Below are positions 9,107 through 15,580 of a DNA stretch of 41,130 bases, one piece after another (the stretch's first letter is position 1; each line of letters starts with the position of its first letter). The stretch comes from Lachnospiraceae bacterium (GTDB lineage: Bacteria > Bacillota > Clostridia > Lachnospirales > Lachnospiraceae), in the NCBI GenBank assembly GCA_014804185.1, contig JAAVAG010000073.1, positions 1 through 41,130 of the forward strand. Direction: 5' to 3'. Under the pieces are notes generated by a model, which was not told the DNA's origin, searched no databases, and saw only the letters and a list, made by a program, of their open reading frames with translations. Both the position numbers and the translations under genes were made by a program.

Positions 9107-9547
9107 ATGGCGAGCAGATATCAGATTCAGATGGATTTTAACAAGGCCGGGCAGAAAGCCAATGACCTGGATGACATTGCCGACAGGCTGAGCAGAATAG
9201 CCGATACGGATCTGCAGAATGTCTTAAACAGTCTGGGGAGCGACTGGAAAGGGGATAATGCGGGGGCATATATCCAAAAGAGCCAGGGGGTAAGAGAACA
9301 CATGCAGGAGACGGTAAAGGATCTGCGCAATACGGCCACCACCATCCGCACCATTGCCAAAAATATTTATGATGCGGAAATGGAGGCGGTACGAATTGCA
9401 GAGGAACGGGAAGCCGCGGCAAGAAGAGCAGCCGAGGATGCAGCACGTCGTGCAGCTGAGGAAGCAGCCCGAAATGTGGGAGGGACATTCAGTTCCCCGG
9501 GCAGCAGCGGCAGCGGGCACAGCTCGGGAGGGGGCAGACGCTTCTGA
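9107..9547 (+). CDS. WXG100 protein 3 with alanine/arginine-rich tail
   Basis: A 146-residue protein. Residues 1-95 form the helical hairpin with Trp47-Lys48-Gly49 (DWKGDNAGAY). The second helix continues into a long charged Ala/Arg/Glu helix (EEREAAARRAAEDAARRA) and ends in a disordered Gly/Ser tail closing in GGGRRF. The YxxxD/E signal found in its neighbours is not present in the same place (IYDAEMEA gives Tyr-x2-Glu). ATG 9107 is preceded only by a weak site (GGAAAGG) at the end of the tandem-hairpin spacer, suggesting that its translation is controlled differently from the others. Confidence 0.85.
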   Translation: MASRYQIQMDFNKAGQKANDLDDIADRLSRIADTDLQNVLNSLGSDWKGDNAGAYIQKSQGVREHMQETVKDLRNTATTIRTIAKNIYDAEMEAVRIAEEREAAARRAAEDAARRAAEEAARNVGGTFSSPGSSGSGHSSGGGRRF

Positions 9548-9699
9548 GGCCGGGAAGAACCGGAGCAGGATATTTGAAGCAGGTTATCTGTCTGTAAAAC
9601 AGGTCGTATGTCAGTTTTTATACGTAAAACAGTTTCCCTGTGGCAGAATATGCATATAGGGAACAGTAAAAATAAAACAGCCAACAGGAGGAAGAAAAT

Positions 9700-9999
9700 A
9701 TGGCACAGATTTTAGTAACAAGTTCGGAATTGCGCACAGCGGCAGGTACACTGAGGGAGTATAACAATGATTTTAAAAGACAGGTGGAAGATCTGGTGAA
9801 CTCTGAAGGCCAGCTTAAGACGCAGTGGCAGGGACCCGCAAATGATGCATTCCATACCGCCTTTATGAACGATAAGTCCTTTATGGACAAGTTTGCGGCG
9901 GAGATTGAGAGATACTGTCAGACGCTGGAGACGATCGCATCTAAATACGACGCTGCGGAGGCGGCGAACGTGGAGACTGCCGCTACCAGAAGATATTGA
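9700..9999 (+). CDS. WXG100 protein 4
   Basis: A 99-residue canonical WXG100 protein with Trp43-Gln44-Gly45 (TQWQGPANDAF) at the turn and Tyr83-x3-Glu87 (KYDAAE) near the end of the second helix, matching the YxxxD/E export signal. A strong AGGAGG lies just before ATG 9700. The 152 bp separating it from the previous gene contain no gene; no convincing promoter was seen there. With the next gene it looks like an EsxA/EsxB-like pair. Confidence 0.93.
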   Translation: MAQILVTSSELRTAAGTLREYNNDFKRQVEDLVNSEGQLKTQWQGPANDAFHTAFMNDKSFMDKFAAEIERYCQTLETIASKYDAAEAANVETAATRRY

Positions 10000-10050
10000 T
10001 TGGCGGGGCAAAATCAGAAAAACAGATAAATCAGGAGGAGAGAGGAAATT

Positions 10051-10362
10051 ATGGAAGGAACAATTTTAGTAACACCGGAACAGCTTGAGAGCACAGCAAA
10101 TGAATTCAGCGGCATTATGGCACAGGTACAGAGGCTGGCTAACAGCATGACAGATCAGGTAAACGGCTTGGGCGCAAAATGGCAGGGTGAAGCTTCCACT
10201 GCATACATAAATAAGTTTAATCAGTTGAACGACGACATTGCAAAACTGACGGCCATGATCAATGAACATGTGACGGATCTGAACGAGATGGCCGGCAGAT
10301 ATCGTTCCACAGAGCAGGCCAACGAAGAACTCGGCAACAGTCTTGCAGGTGATATTCTCTAG
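10051..10362 (+). CDS. WXG100 protein 5 (EsxA-like)
   Basis: A 103-residue canonical WXG100 protein with Trp44-Gln45-Gly46 (AKWQGEASTAY) and Tyr84-x3-Glu88 (RYRSTE). The N-terminus (ILVTPEQLESTANEF) is typical of EsxA. AGGAGGAGAGAGG precedes ATG 10051. It is followed by a strong hairpin with a T-tract (10373-10405), so its transcript may end here in part, favouring high expression of the small secreted proteins relative to the downstream substrate. Confidence 0.94.
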   Translation: MEGTILVTPEQLESTANEFSGIMAQVQRLANSMTDQVNGLGAKWQGEASTAYINKFNQLNDDIAKLTAMINEHVTDLNEMAGRYRSTEQANEELGNSLAGDIL

Positions 10363-10372
10363 GGAAATGAGC

Positions 10373-10405
10373 AAAAGGCATTACTGCAGAGCGGCGATGC
10401 CTTTT
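10373..10405 (+). terminator. Intrinsic terminator or attenuator after WXG100 cluster
   Basis: A 9-bp stem (AAAAGGCAT with ATGCCTTTT, loop of 15) ending in a TTTT tract. It lies between the last WXG100 gene and the large substrate gene, in the same direction, so it probably lowers rather than abolishes downstream transcription. Confidence 0.6.
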
Positions 10406-10453
10406 ATAAACCGTACTTATGGTGTGCGGTAATTGACGGCATGGAGGAGTGCT

Positions 10454-11797
10454 ATGGAAAATTTCAGCGTAAAACTGTCCGGCTTAAGCCAAAGGATAGA
10501 GGAAGAAAAAAATATCATAACCGGCCTTGGCGCTTTGGAATCGGATATCATGTCTGTCAGAAGCGGTCTGAGTTTTCAGATCAAAAACAAGGAAAACATT
10601 ACAGATGTATTGAAAAAGCTCGCCGATAATGTGAACGGTTATGCGTCTGATATGAAGAAGCTGCGTTCGACACTGTCAAATGTGCGCAGCGAATACGAAA
10701 AGACGGAGCGCAGGATCTGCGGATATGCGAATGATCATCCGATTTCAGCGCAGGATGTGTGGAATGCGTTTACCACAGTGGGGGAAGGGCTCTGTATCAG
10801 CGCGGTTAACCCTGTTTTGGGGTTTGGCTGGCTTGTAAATGAAATACTGAAAGACGAAGAGTGGGAAGAGAAAAGCGAATGGGGAAATTATGAGCATACG
10901 CTGTGGGATAAATGGGATGAGAAGAAAAAGAACAATATATTAGACGAGCATTATGAGTGGAAAGACGGAAAGCTGGTAAAGAAAGAGAAAGAAGACTCTT
11001 CGGATGACAAAAAAGAAAAAACGGATGCCCAGAAGAGAAAAGAGATACTGGAAAACATTACTATATGGTCCGGTTCGGTAGCAAAAGAGGGAAGTCTGAT
11101 CCATCTGGGAAAAGATGGGGATGTGGAGACTGACTGGGGCAGTTATACATATTCCGCGGATTTTATGAAAGCGGAAGCCTCCGCTTCCCTGGAGGTCACC
11201 ATGGGTGGCGTGGAGGCTGAAATAGGCGTTGCACTGACTGCGTTTACCGCAGAGGCGGCGGGACAGTTGGGAAGCGACTATTTGAATGTTCACGGCAGCG
11301 GGCAGGTCACCGTAGGAAAAGTGGAGGGAAAGGCGCAGGCTGGCGTAGGCATCTGGGACGAAGACGGCAATTTTGACCCCAAACTGTATGCCAAGGCCTC
11401 CGCGGAAGCTATTGCCTGGGAGGCCTCCGGGGAAGTAGGCGTGAATATTGCAGGCGTGGAAGGCAATGTGAGGGGTTCCGTAAACTTCGGTATCGGGGCG
11501 CATGTGGATGTAGGATTTGATGACGGCAAGTTCAGTCTGGATGTAGGGGCCAGCCTGGGAATCGGCGGCAGCGTGAAGCTGGAACTGGATGTAGGCGGCC
11601 TTGTGGACGGTATTGTGGACGGAGGGCTGGATTTCGTACAGAATGTGGGCAGCGCGGCAGTAGACGCTTATAATGCGGCGGCGGATTTTGTGGGTGATAT
11701 AGCAGGCAATGTTTCCGACTTTGCAGATGGTGTGGGAAATGCCATCAGCAGCGGCTGGTCTACAGTTACAAGTTTTGTTGGCGGAATATTTGGATAG
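10454..11797 (+). CDS. Predicted type VII substrate with beta-repeat and hydrophobic tail
   Basis: A 447-residue protein with an unfamiliar layout. Residues 1-95 are helical and carry Tyr81-x3-Glu85 (YEKTERR), fitting a type VII targeting hairpin. Residues 96-135 contain a hydrophobic Gly-rich stretch; residues about 172-200 are a highly charged Lys/Glu/Asp linker. Residues about 205-385 are a Gly-rich beta region with repeated alternations such as ASASLEVTMGGVEAEIGV and GSVNFGIGAHVDVGF. The last 65 residues are Gly/Ala/Val-rich amphipathic helices ending SFVGGIFG, reminiscent of membrane-active peptides. No catalytic motif was seen. It may be a secreted effector acting on membranes, or a structural secreted protein. 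GGAGGAG precedes ATG 10454. No specific immunity gene is recognised; the neighbours are DUF4176 genes. Confidence 0.78.
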   Translation: MENFSVKLSGLSQRIEEEKNIITGLGALESDIMSVRSGLSFQIKNKENITDVLKKLADNVNGYASDMKKLRSTLSNVRSEYEKTERRICGYANDHPISAQDVWNAFTTVGEGLCISAVNPVLGFGWLVNEILKDEEWEEKSEWGNYEHTLWDKWDEKKKNNILDEHYEWKDGKLVKKEKEDSSDDKKEKTDAQKRKEILENITIWSGSVAKEGSLIHLGKDGDVETDWGSYTYSADFMKAEASASLEVTMGGVEAEIGVALTAFTAEAAGQLGSDYLNVHGSGQVTVGKVEGKAQAGVGIWDEDGNFDPKLYAKASAEAIAWEASGEVGVNIAGVEGNVRGSVNFGIGAHVDVGFDDGKFSLDVGASLGIGGSVKLELDVGGLVDGIVDGGLDFVQNVGSAAVDAYNAAADFVGDIAGNVSDFADGVGNAISSGWSTVTSFVGGIFG

Positions 11798-11823
11798 ACA
11801 AAAACTTTTAAATTGTTTATACT
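11795..11823 (+). promoter_or_regulatory. Sigma-A-like promoter for DUF4176/FHA genes
   Basis: TAGACA (11795-11800), a 17-bp spacer and TATACT (11818-11823). The -35 overlaps the stop codon of the substrate gene. It would allow the two DUF4176 genes and the FHA gene to be expressed separately. Confidence 0.6.
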
Positions 11824-11857
11824 GAGATAGGCACAATGAGGACAAATGGAGGTTTTT

Positions 11858-12193
11858 ATGAGCAGGGATTTGTTACCAATCGGATCTGTGGTATGCCTGA
11901 AAGGCGCGGAAAAGCCCATGATGATATGCGGCTTCTGTCCTACGGGACCGGCAAGGCCGGGGTATGTGTACGATTATTCGGGTTTTCCTTACCCGGAGGG
12001 ATATATGGATACTTTGAAGATCTATCAGTTTGACAGCGAGCAGATTGAAAAGGTGCTGGCGCTGGGATATCAGGACAGGGAAACTTTTGTCTATATGAAC
12101 GCTCTGCAGCAGAAAATTGACGATGTGAAGCAGCAGACCGCAGAGAATTATGAAAAGGCAAAAGCGGATGCCGGGGACAAGGGACAGGAATAG
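11858..12193 (+). CDS. DUF4176 protein 1
   Basis: A 111-residue member of DUF4176, a family recurrently encoded in Firmicutes type VII loci; molecular role not established. The family core is clear: LPIGSVVCLKGAEKPMMI, then a YVYDYSGFPYPEGY box. A charged C-terminal helix (KQQTAENYEKAKADAGDKG) extends beyond the core. GGAGG at 11848-11852 lies 5 bp before ATG 11858; the in-frame ATG at 11846 overlaps that site. It is paralogous to the next gene. Confidence 0.88.
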   Translation: MSRDLLPIGSVVCLKGAEKPMMICGFCPTGPARPGYVYDYSGFPYPEGYMDTLKIYQFDSEQIEKVLALGYQDRETFVYMNALQQKIDDVKQQTAENYEKAKADAGDKGQE

Positions 12194-12213
12194 GACAAAG
12201 AGGAGGCAGAGCC

Positions 12214-12504
12214 ATGTTTGAGAGAACACTACCCATCGGGACGGTGGTCCGGTTGAAAAATGCGAAAAAGAGGCTGATGATCATCGGATACTGCAAATAT
12301 AAAATGGGAGATAACGAGACCATTTACGATTATGCGGGATGCGGTTATCCGGAAGGGTTTATAAGCCCGGAGGCCACGGCGCTCTTTGATCACGATCAGA
12401 TCGAAAGGATTTATGCGCTTGGCTTTCAGAATGAGACGAGATTTGCGTTTGAAGAAAAACTGCGGGAGGCCATCGAGCAGGTAAAACCGTTTGAGGAGGC
12501 ATAA
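12214..12504 (+). CDS. DUF4176 protein 2
   Basis: A 96-residue DUF4176 protein. It shares with the previous gene the LPIGTVVRLKNAKKRLMIIG strand pair and the YDYAGCGYPEGF box, followed by an FDHDQIERIYALGF helix. Tandem duplication of the gene is therefore evident. AGAGGAGG precedes ATG 12214. It lacks the charged tail of its paralogue. The spacing of 20 bp from the previous gene and 7 bp to the next suggests co-transcription with both. Confidence 0.9.
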   Translation: MFERTLPIGTVVRLKNAKKRLMIIGYCKYKMGDNETIYDYAGCGYPEGFISPEATALFDHDQIERIYALGFQNETRFAFEEKLREAIEQVKPFEEA

Positions 12505-12511
12505 AGGTATT

Positions 12512-13411
12512 ATGAGAGCGGGCTGGGATGTAGGGCAACTAATAGAGTCCATTACTGAATTCCTGGAAGCATATGGACTTATACTGGCTATTGCGGCAGG
12601 GATTTTTATAGCGCTGATTGTGTTGATTGTCATTATTGTTGTAGTCAGTAAAAATCATAAAAAGAAAGCGCCGGTGGGCAATGATTATGCAGGACTGGAT
12701 CAGCAGTTGAGAAATCAAAGGGTCTATAACGGCGGGATGCCGCAGGGATATCCGCCGGTTCAGGTGAACGTGCCGCCGCAGGGGTATCCTCCCGTACAGG
12801 TGAACGTACCGCCGCAGGGGTATCCTTCCGCACAGGTAAATGTGCCGCCGCAGAGCGCCTCCACAGGCCAGGGGGCCGCGCATGGGACCGGATCGGCGCC
12901 TGCGCCGGGACCGGTACAGGTGGTTGTGTCTGTACCCGGAAATAAGCCGGTACAAGAGCCCGCATCGCCTGCGTCCCCGGCAAACGGATTTGCTCCAATC
13001 CCCGGAAATGGACAGCCTGCAGGTATCATGTCCCGTTCGGAAAATCCGGTATTGGAGAAAGAAAAGACTCACATTCTGTTTGACTCGCAGGGTGCGCAGT
13101 CTGCGGCCTGCGAGCATAAGGTGACGCTGACCTGCATGGCAGATCCGGGCAGAGTATATATGTGCCGGATCGTTGACAAGATAGTAATCGGGAGAAATCC
13201 CGCGTGCTGCGATATCGCTGTTTCGACGGATAACGCCGTTTCGGAGAGACACTGTGAGATCAGCTTTACGGACAACCGGTTTTACATACGCGATATCGGC
13301 TCTTCCAACGGAACGAGTATGAACGGATGTATCGTCGGCTCGGTAACGCAGATCCGGTCAGGAGATATAGTCAAAATGGGACGGATGGAGTATAGGGTTA
13401 CTCTGGAATAA
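12512..13411 (+). CDS. Membrane-anchored FHA-domain protein
   Basis: A 299-residue protein. A short N-terminal helix is followed by one strong membrane helix (about 21-46) and KNHKKK, which predicts a cytoplasmic remainder. Residues 78-113 are three 12-residue proline-rich repeats (QGYPPVQVNVPP), then a disordered Pro/Ala/Gly linker to about 190. Residues about 210-299 are an FHA domain with all hallmark blocks: GRNP, SERH, SSNGT, MNG. FHA domains bind phosphothreonine, so this may dock a phosphorylated partner at the secretion machine, in parallel with the FHA of EssC. The ribosome site before ATG 12512 is ambiguous (AAAGG close, AGGAGG 12 bp away). Confidence 0.87.
   Translation: MRAGWDVGQLIESITEFLEAYGLILAIAAGIFIALIVLIVIIVVVSKNHKKKAPVGNDYAGLDQQLRNQRVYNGGMPQGYPPVQVNVPPQGYPPVQVNVPPQGYPSAQVNVPPQSASTGQGAAHGTGSAPAPGPVQVVVSVPGNKPVQEPASPASPANGFAPIPGNGQPAGIMSRSENPVLEKEKTHILFDSQGAQSAACEHKVTLTCMADPGRVYMCRIVDKIVIGRNPACCDIAVSTDNAVSERHCEISFTDNRFYIRDIGSSNGTSMNGCIVGSVTQIRSGDIVKMGRMEYRVTLE
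12743..12850 (+). repeat. Three 36-bp coding tandem repeats
   Basis: Three consecutive 36-bp units beginning at 12743, 12779 and 12815, each encoding QGYP(P/S)(V/A)QVNVPP. Synonymous differences between units show that the repeat is not freshly duplicated. Confidence 0.9.
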
Positions 13412-13415
13412 AACG

Positions 13416-13445
13416 GACGCCTGTGTTCTGCGGAGCATGGGCGTC
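13416..13445 (+). terminator. Possible terminator of the type VII operon
   Basis: GACGCC pairs with GGCGTC, extended by TGTG/CATG with G-U pairs, 5 bp after the FHA gene stop. The following bases (TGTCTGTA) are only a poor T-tract, so termination may be weak. Confidence 0.4.
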
Positions 13446-13497
13446 TGTCTGTATGATCGAGAAAGACGTCTCTGAAAGGAAAGATCCGAAAAAAGGA

Positions 13498-13528
13498 TTG
13501 ACTCCTACGCTGCGTCATAGTTTATAGT
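13498..13528 (+). promoter_or_regulatory. MerR-type promoter with operator in 19-bp spacer
   Basis: TTGACT (13498-13503) and TATAGT (13523-13528) are separated by 19 bp, the over-long spacing typical of MerR-activated promoters. The spacer region contains the dyad ACT-N3-ACG-CTG-CGT-N3-AGT (13501-13521), the expected place for the regulator to bind and untwist the promoter. It drives the regulator gene directly downstream, so autoregulation is inferred. Confidence 0.8.
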
Positions 13529-13553
13529 GATGTTACACGAGGAGGAGATGACC

Positions 13554-14288
13554 ATGAGGACAGTAAAGGAAGTGAGCAGACTTGCGGGAGTGAGTATACG
13601 CACCCTGCAGTACTATGACAAAATCGGACTTCTGCATCCTGCGGAATATACCGAGGCAGGCTACCGTCTGTATGACGATACAGATCTGGAAAGGCTGCAG
13701 CAGATCTTACTGTTCCGGGAATTGGAATTTCCGCTGAAGGAGATCAGGCGGATTCTGGAAAGCCCTGACTTTGACCGGAATAAGGCATTGGAACAGCAGA
13801 TTGACCTGCTGACGCTGAAGAAAGAACATCTGGAGAAACTGATCGATCTCGCCCGTGGAATCAAAGTGACAGGAGGGAAAACAATGGATTTTTCAGCATT
13901 TGACACCAAAAAGATCGACGAGTACACAGCACAGGCCAAAGCATCCTGGGGAACTATGCCAGAATATAGGGAGTACCAGCGAAAGGCAGAGGGAAGAGGG
14001 CCGGAAGAGAATCGGAAACTGGGGATCCGGATGATGGAGATCTTCACGGAATTCGGAAAAGTGAAAGAGCAGGATCCGGCGTCCGCACAGGCACAGGCGC
14101 TGGTGGAGAAACTGCAGGGATTTATTACGGAGCATTTTTACACATGTTCGGACGAGATCCTTTCGGGACTTGGCAGGATGTATGCCGGGGGAGGAGATTT
14201 CACCCAAAACATTGACCGTGCCGGCGGAGAGGGAACGGCGGAGTTTGCAAACAAAGCGATTCAGATTCATTGCGGAAAAGTGAAATAA
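13554..14288 (+). CDS. MerR/TipA-family transcriptional activator
   Basis: A 244-residue regulator. Residues 1-70 are the MerR winged helix-turn-helix (TVKEVSRLAGVSIRTLQYYD, then LHPAEYTEAGYRLYDD), residues 75-115 the dimerising coiled coil, and the rest a TipAS-like antibiotic-recognition domain ending with a helix near FANKAIQIHCG. Proteins of this layout (TipA, Mta) activate their own promoter and often a multidrug pump on binding peptide-like compounds; no pump gene is adjacent here. ATG 13554 is chosen because GGAGG at 13541-13545 is 8 bp away; the ATG at 13548 lies almost on the ribosome site. It is expressed from its own promoter and closed by its own terminator. Confidence 0.93.
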   Translation: MRTVKEVSRLAGVSIRTLQYYDKIGLLHPAEYTEAGYRLYDDTDLERLQQILLFRELEFPLKEIRRILESPDFDRNKALEQQIDLLTLKKEHLEKLIDLARGIKVTGGKTMDFSAFDTKKIDEYTAQAKASWGTMPEYREYQRKAEGRGPEENRKLGIRMMEIFTEFGKVKEQDPASAQAQALVEKLQGFITEHFYTCSDEILSGLGRMYAGGGDFTQNIDRAGGEGTAEFANKAIQIHCGKVK

Positions 14289-14302
14289 TGATCAGGATAA
14301 AA

Positions 14303-14328
14303 GGGCGCCGGGGGACGGCGTCCTTTTT
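14303..14328 (+). terminator. Intrinsic terminator after MerR gene
   Basis: GGGCGCCG pairs with CGGCGTCC (one G-U) around a 6-base loop, followed by TTTTT. It separates the regulator from the MoxR operon. Confidence 0.85.
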
Positions 14329-14387
14329 GATGCAAAATCCGGCCGGATCTGCGGCGGGCATTTTTCACTTTGTGCAGGATACAGCGG

Positions 14388-14416
14388 TTGAATTTCAGCA
14401 TGTCAGGTGCTATCAT
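14388..14416 (+). promoter_or_regulatory. Promoter of the MoxR-DUF4132 operon
   Basis: TTGAAT (14388-14393), 17-bp spacer, TATCAT (14411-14416), about 50 bp before the first gene. No further promoter was seen inside the operon. Confidence 0.7.
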
Positions 14417-14467
14417 AGAAAAAGATAGGCCGTCGCCGGAGGGCGGCCGGTAAACGGAGGACTATAT

Positions 14468-15580
14468 ATGGAGCAGGCATTGATCAAACCTCCTGTGGAG
14501 ATACGGTATCAGGGGGAACTGGAGGCACTGAAAAACACGGATACGGGGCGCAGGCCGGAAAACTGGCAGATGTCGCCCAAGGCGGTCAGGACATTTATTC
14601 TGGGGAGCCGCAAACCCATTGTCTATGGGGGCAAAGAGTATTTCATTGAGAAGAAATACTTCGGAAACGACGCTCTGGTGGAGCGCTGCATCGTAACGCT
14701 GGCAGGAAACCGCGGACTGATGCTGGTGGGGGAACCGGGAACGGCCAAGACCATGCTCTCGGAACTGCTCTCGGCGGCGATCAGCGGCGTGAGCACCAAC
14801 ACGATTCAGGGAACGGCGGGAACCACGGAGGATATGATCAAATACTCCTGGAACTATGCCCAGCTGCTGGCAAAAGGCCCCAGCCGGGAGGCGCTTGTAC
14901 CCTCGCCGCTGTACGTGGGGATGGAAAAGGGAATTCTGACGAGATTTGAGGAGATTACAAGGACGCCTGCGGAGATTCAGGACAGCCTGATCAGTGTGCT
15001 CAGCGATAAAGTGCTGAATGTGCCGGAGCTGGGGGATGACGGATTTCTGTTTGCAAGGCCCGGATTCAATGTAATCGGCACGGCCAATACGCGGGATAAG
15101 GGAGTCAACGAGATGAGCAGCGCTCTGAAGCGCCGGTTCAACTTTGAGACGGTGATGCCGGTGCGCGAGGCGGCTATGGAGAAGCAGATCATTGTAAACG
15201 AGGTGAATCAGCTGGCGGCGGAGAGTCATATCGAGATGCGGGCGGACGAAAATGTGGCGGAGATTCTTGCCTCCACCTATCATGAACTCAGGGAGGGCGT
15301 TTCTTCCTACGGTCACAGAATTGATAAACCGTCCTCGGTGATGAGCACTGCGGAGGCAGTGTCAGTGTACTATCAGGCGATGATTACGGGGTACTATTAC
15401 GGGGATTCCAGAATCAGCATGGACTGCCTGGTACAGAATCTGCTTGGGGCGGTGTCCAAGGAAAACAAAGACGATCTGGAAAAGGTAAAGGGATATTTTA
15501 ACACTGTCATCAGGGACAAGAGCAGCAAAGAGGGTGGATTATGGAAAGAATATTTCGAAGCGAGGAGATGGCTGAGATAA
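14468..15580 (+). CDS. MoxR-family AAA+ ATPase
   Basis: A 370-residue MoxR-type AAA+ ATPase, a family that works as an ATP-driven chaperone together with VWA proteins. Walker A is GEPGTAKT at residues 88-95; sensor/arginine-finger region reads VIGTANTRD ... ALKRRFNFE. The Walker B box is unusual: where MoxR normally has hydrophobic residues then DE, this protein reads ILTRFEEITRTP, keeping the second Glu but with Glu in place of Asp. GGAGG ends 7 bp before ATG 14468. It heads a six-gene operon including the expected VWA partner, two genes downstream. Confidence 0.93.
   Translation: MEQALIKPPVEIRYQGELEALKNTDTGRRPENWQMSPKAVRTFILGSRKPIVYGGKEYFIEKKYFGNDALVERCIVTLAGNRGLMLVGEPGTAKTMLSELLSAAISGVSTNTIQGTAGTTEDMIKYSWNYAQLLAKGPSREALVPSPLYVGMEKGILTRFEEITRTPAEIQDSLISVLSDKVLNVPELGDDGFLFARPGFNVIGTANTRDKGVNEMSSALKRRFNFETVMPVREAAMEKQIIVNEVNQLAAESHIEMRADENVAEILASTYHELREGVSSYGHRIDKPSSVMSTAEAVSVYYQAMITGYYYGDSRISMDCLVQNLLGAVSKENKDDLEKVKGYFNTVIRDKSSKEGGLWKEYFEARRWLR

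Noticed and set aside
11761..11780. A LytTR binding site (ACAGTTACA)
   Set aside because: A single half-match without the expected second repeat.
12743..12850. Three 36-bp repeats considered as a CRISPR array
   Set aside because: The units are adjacent without spacers and encode proline-rich peptides in frame.
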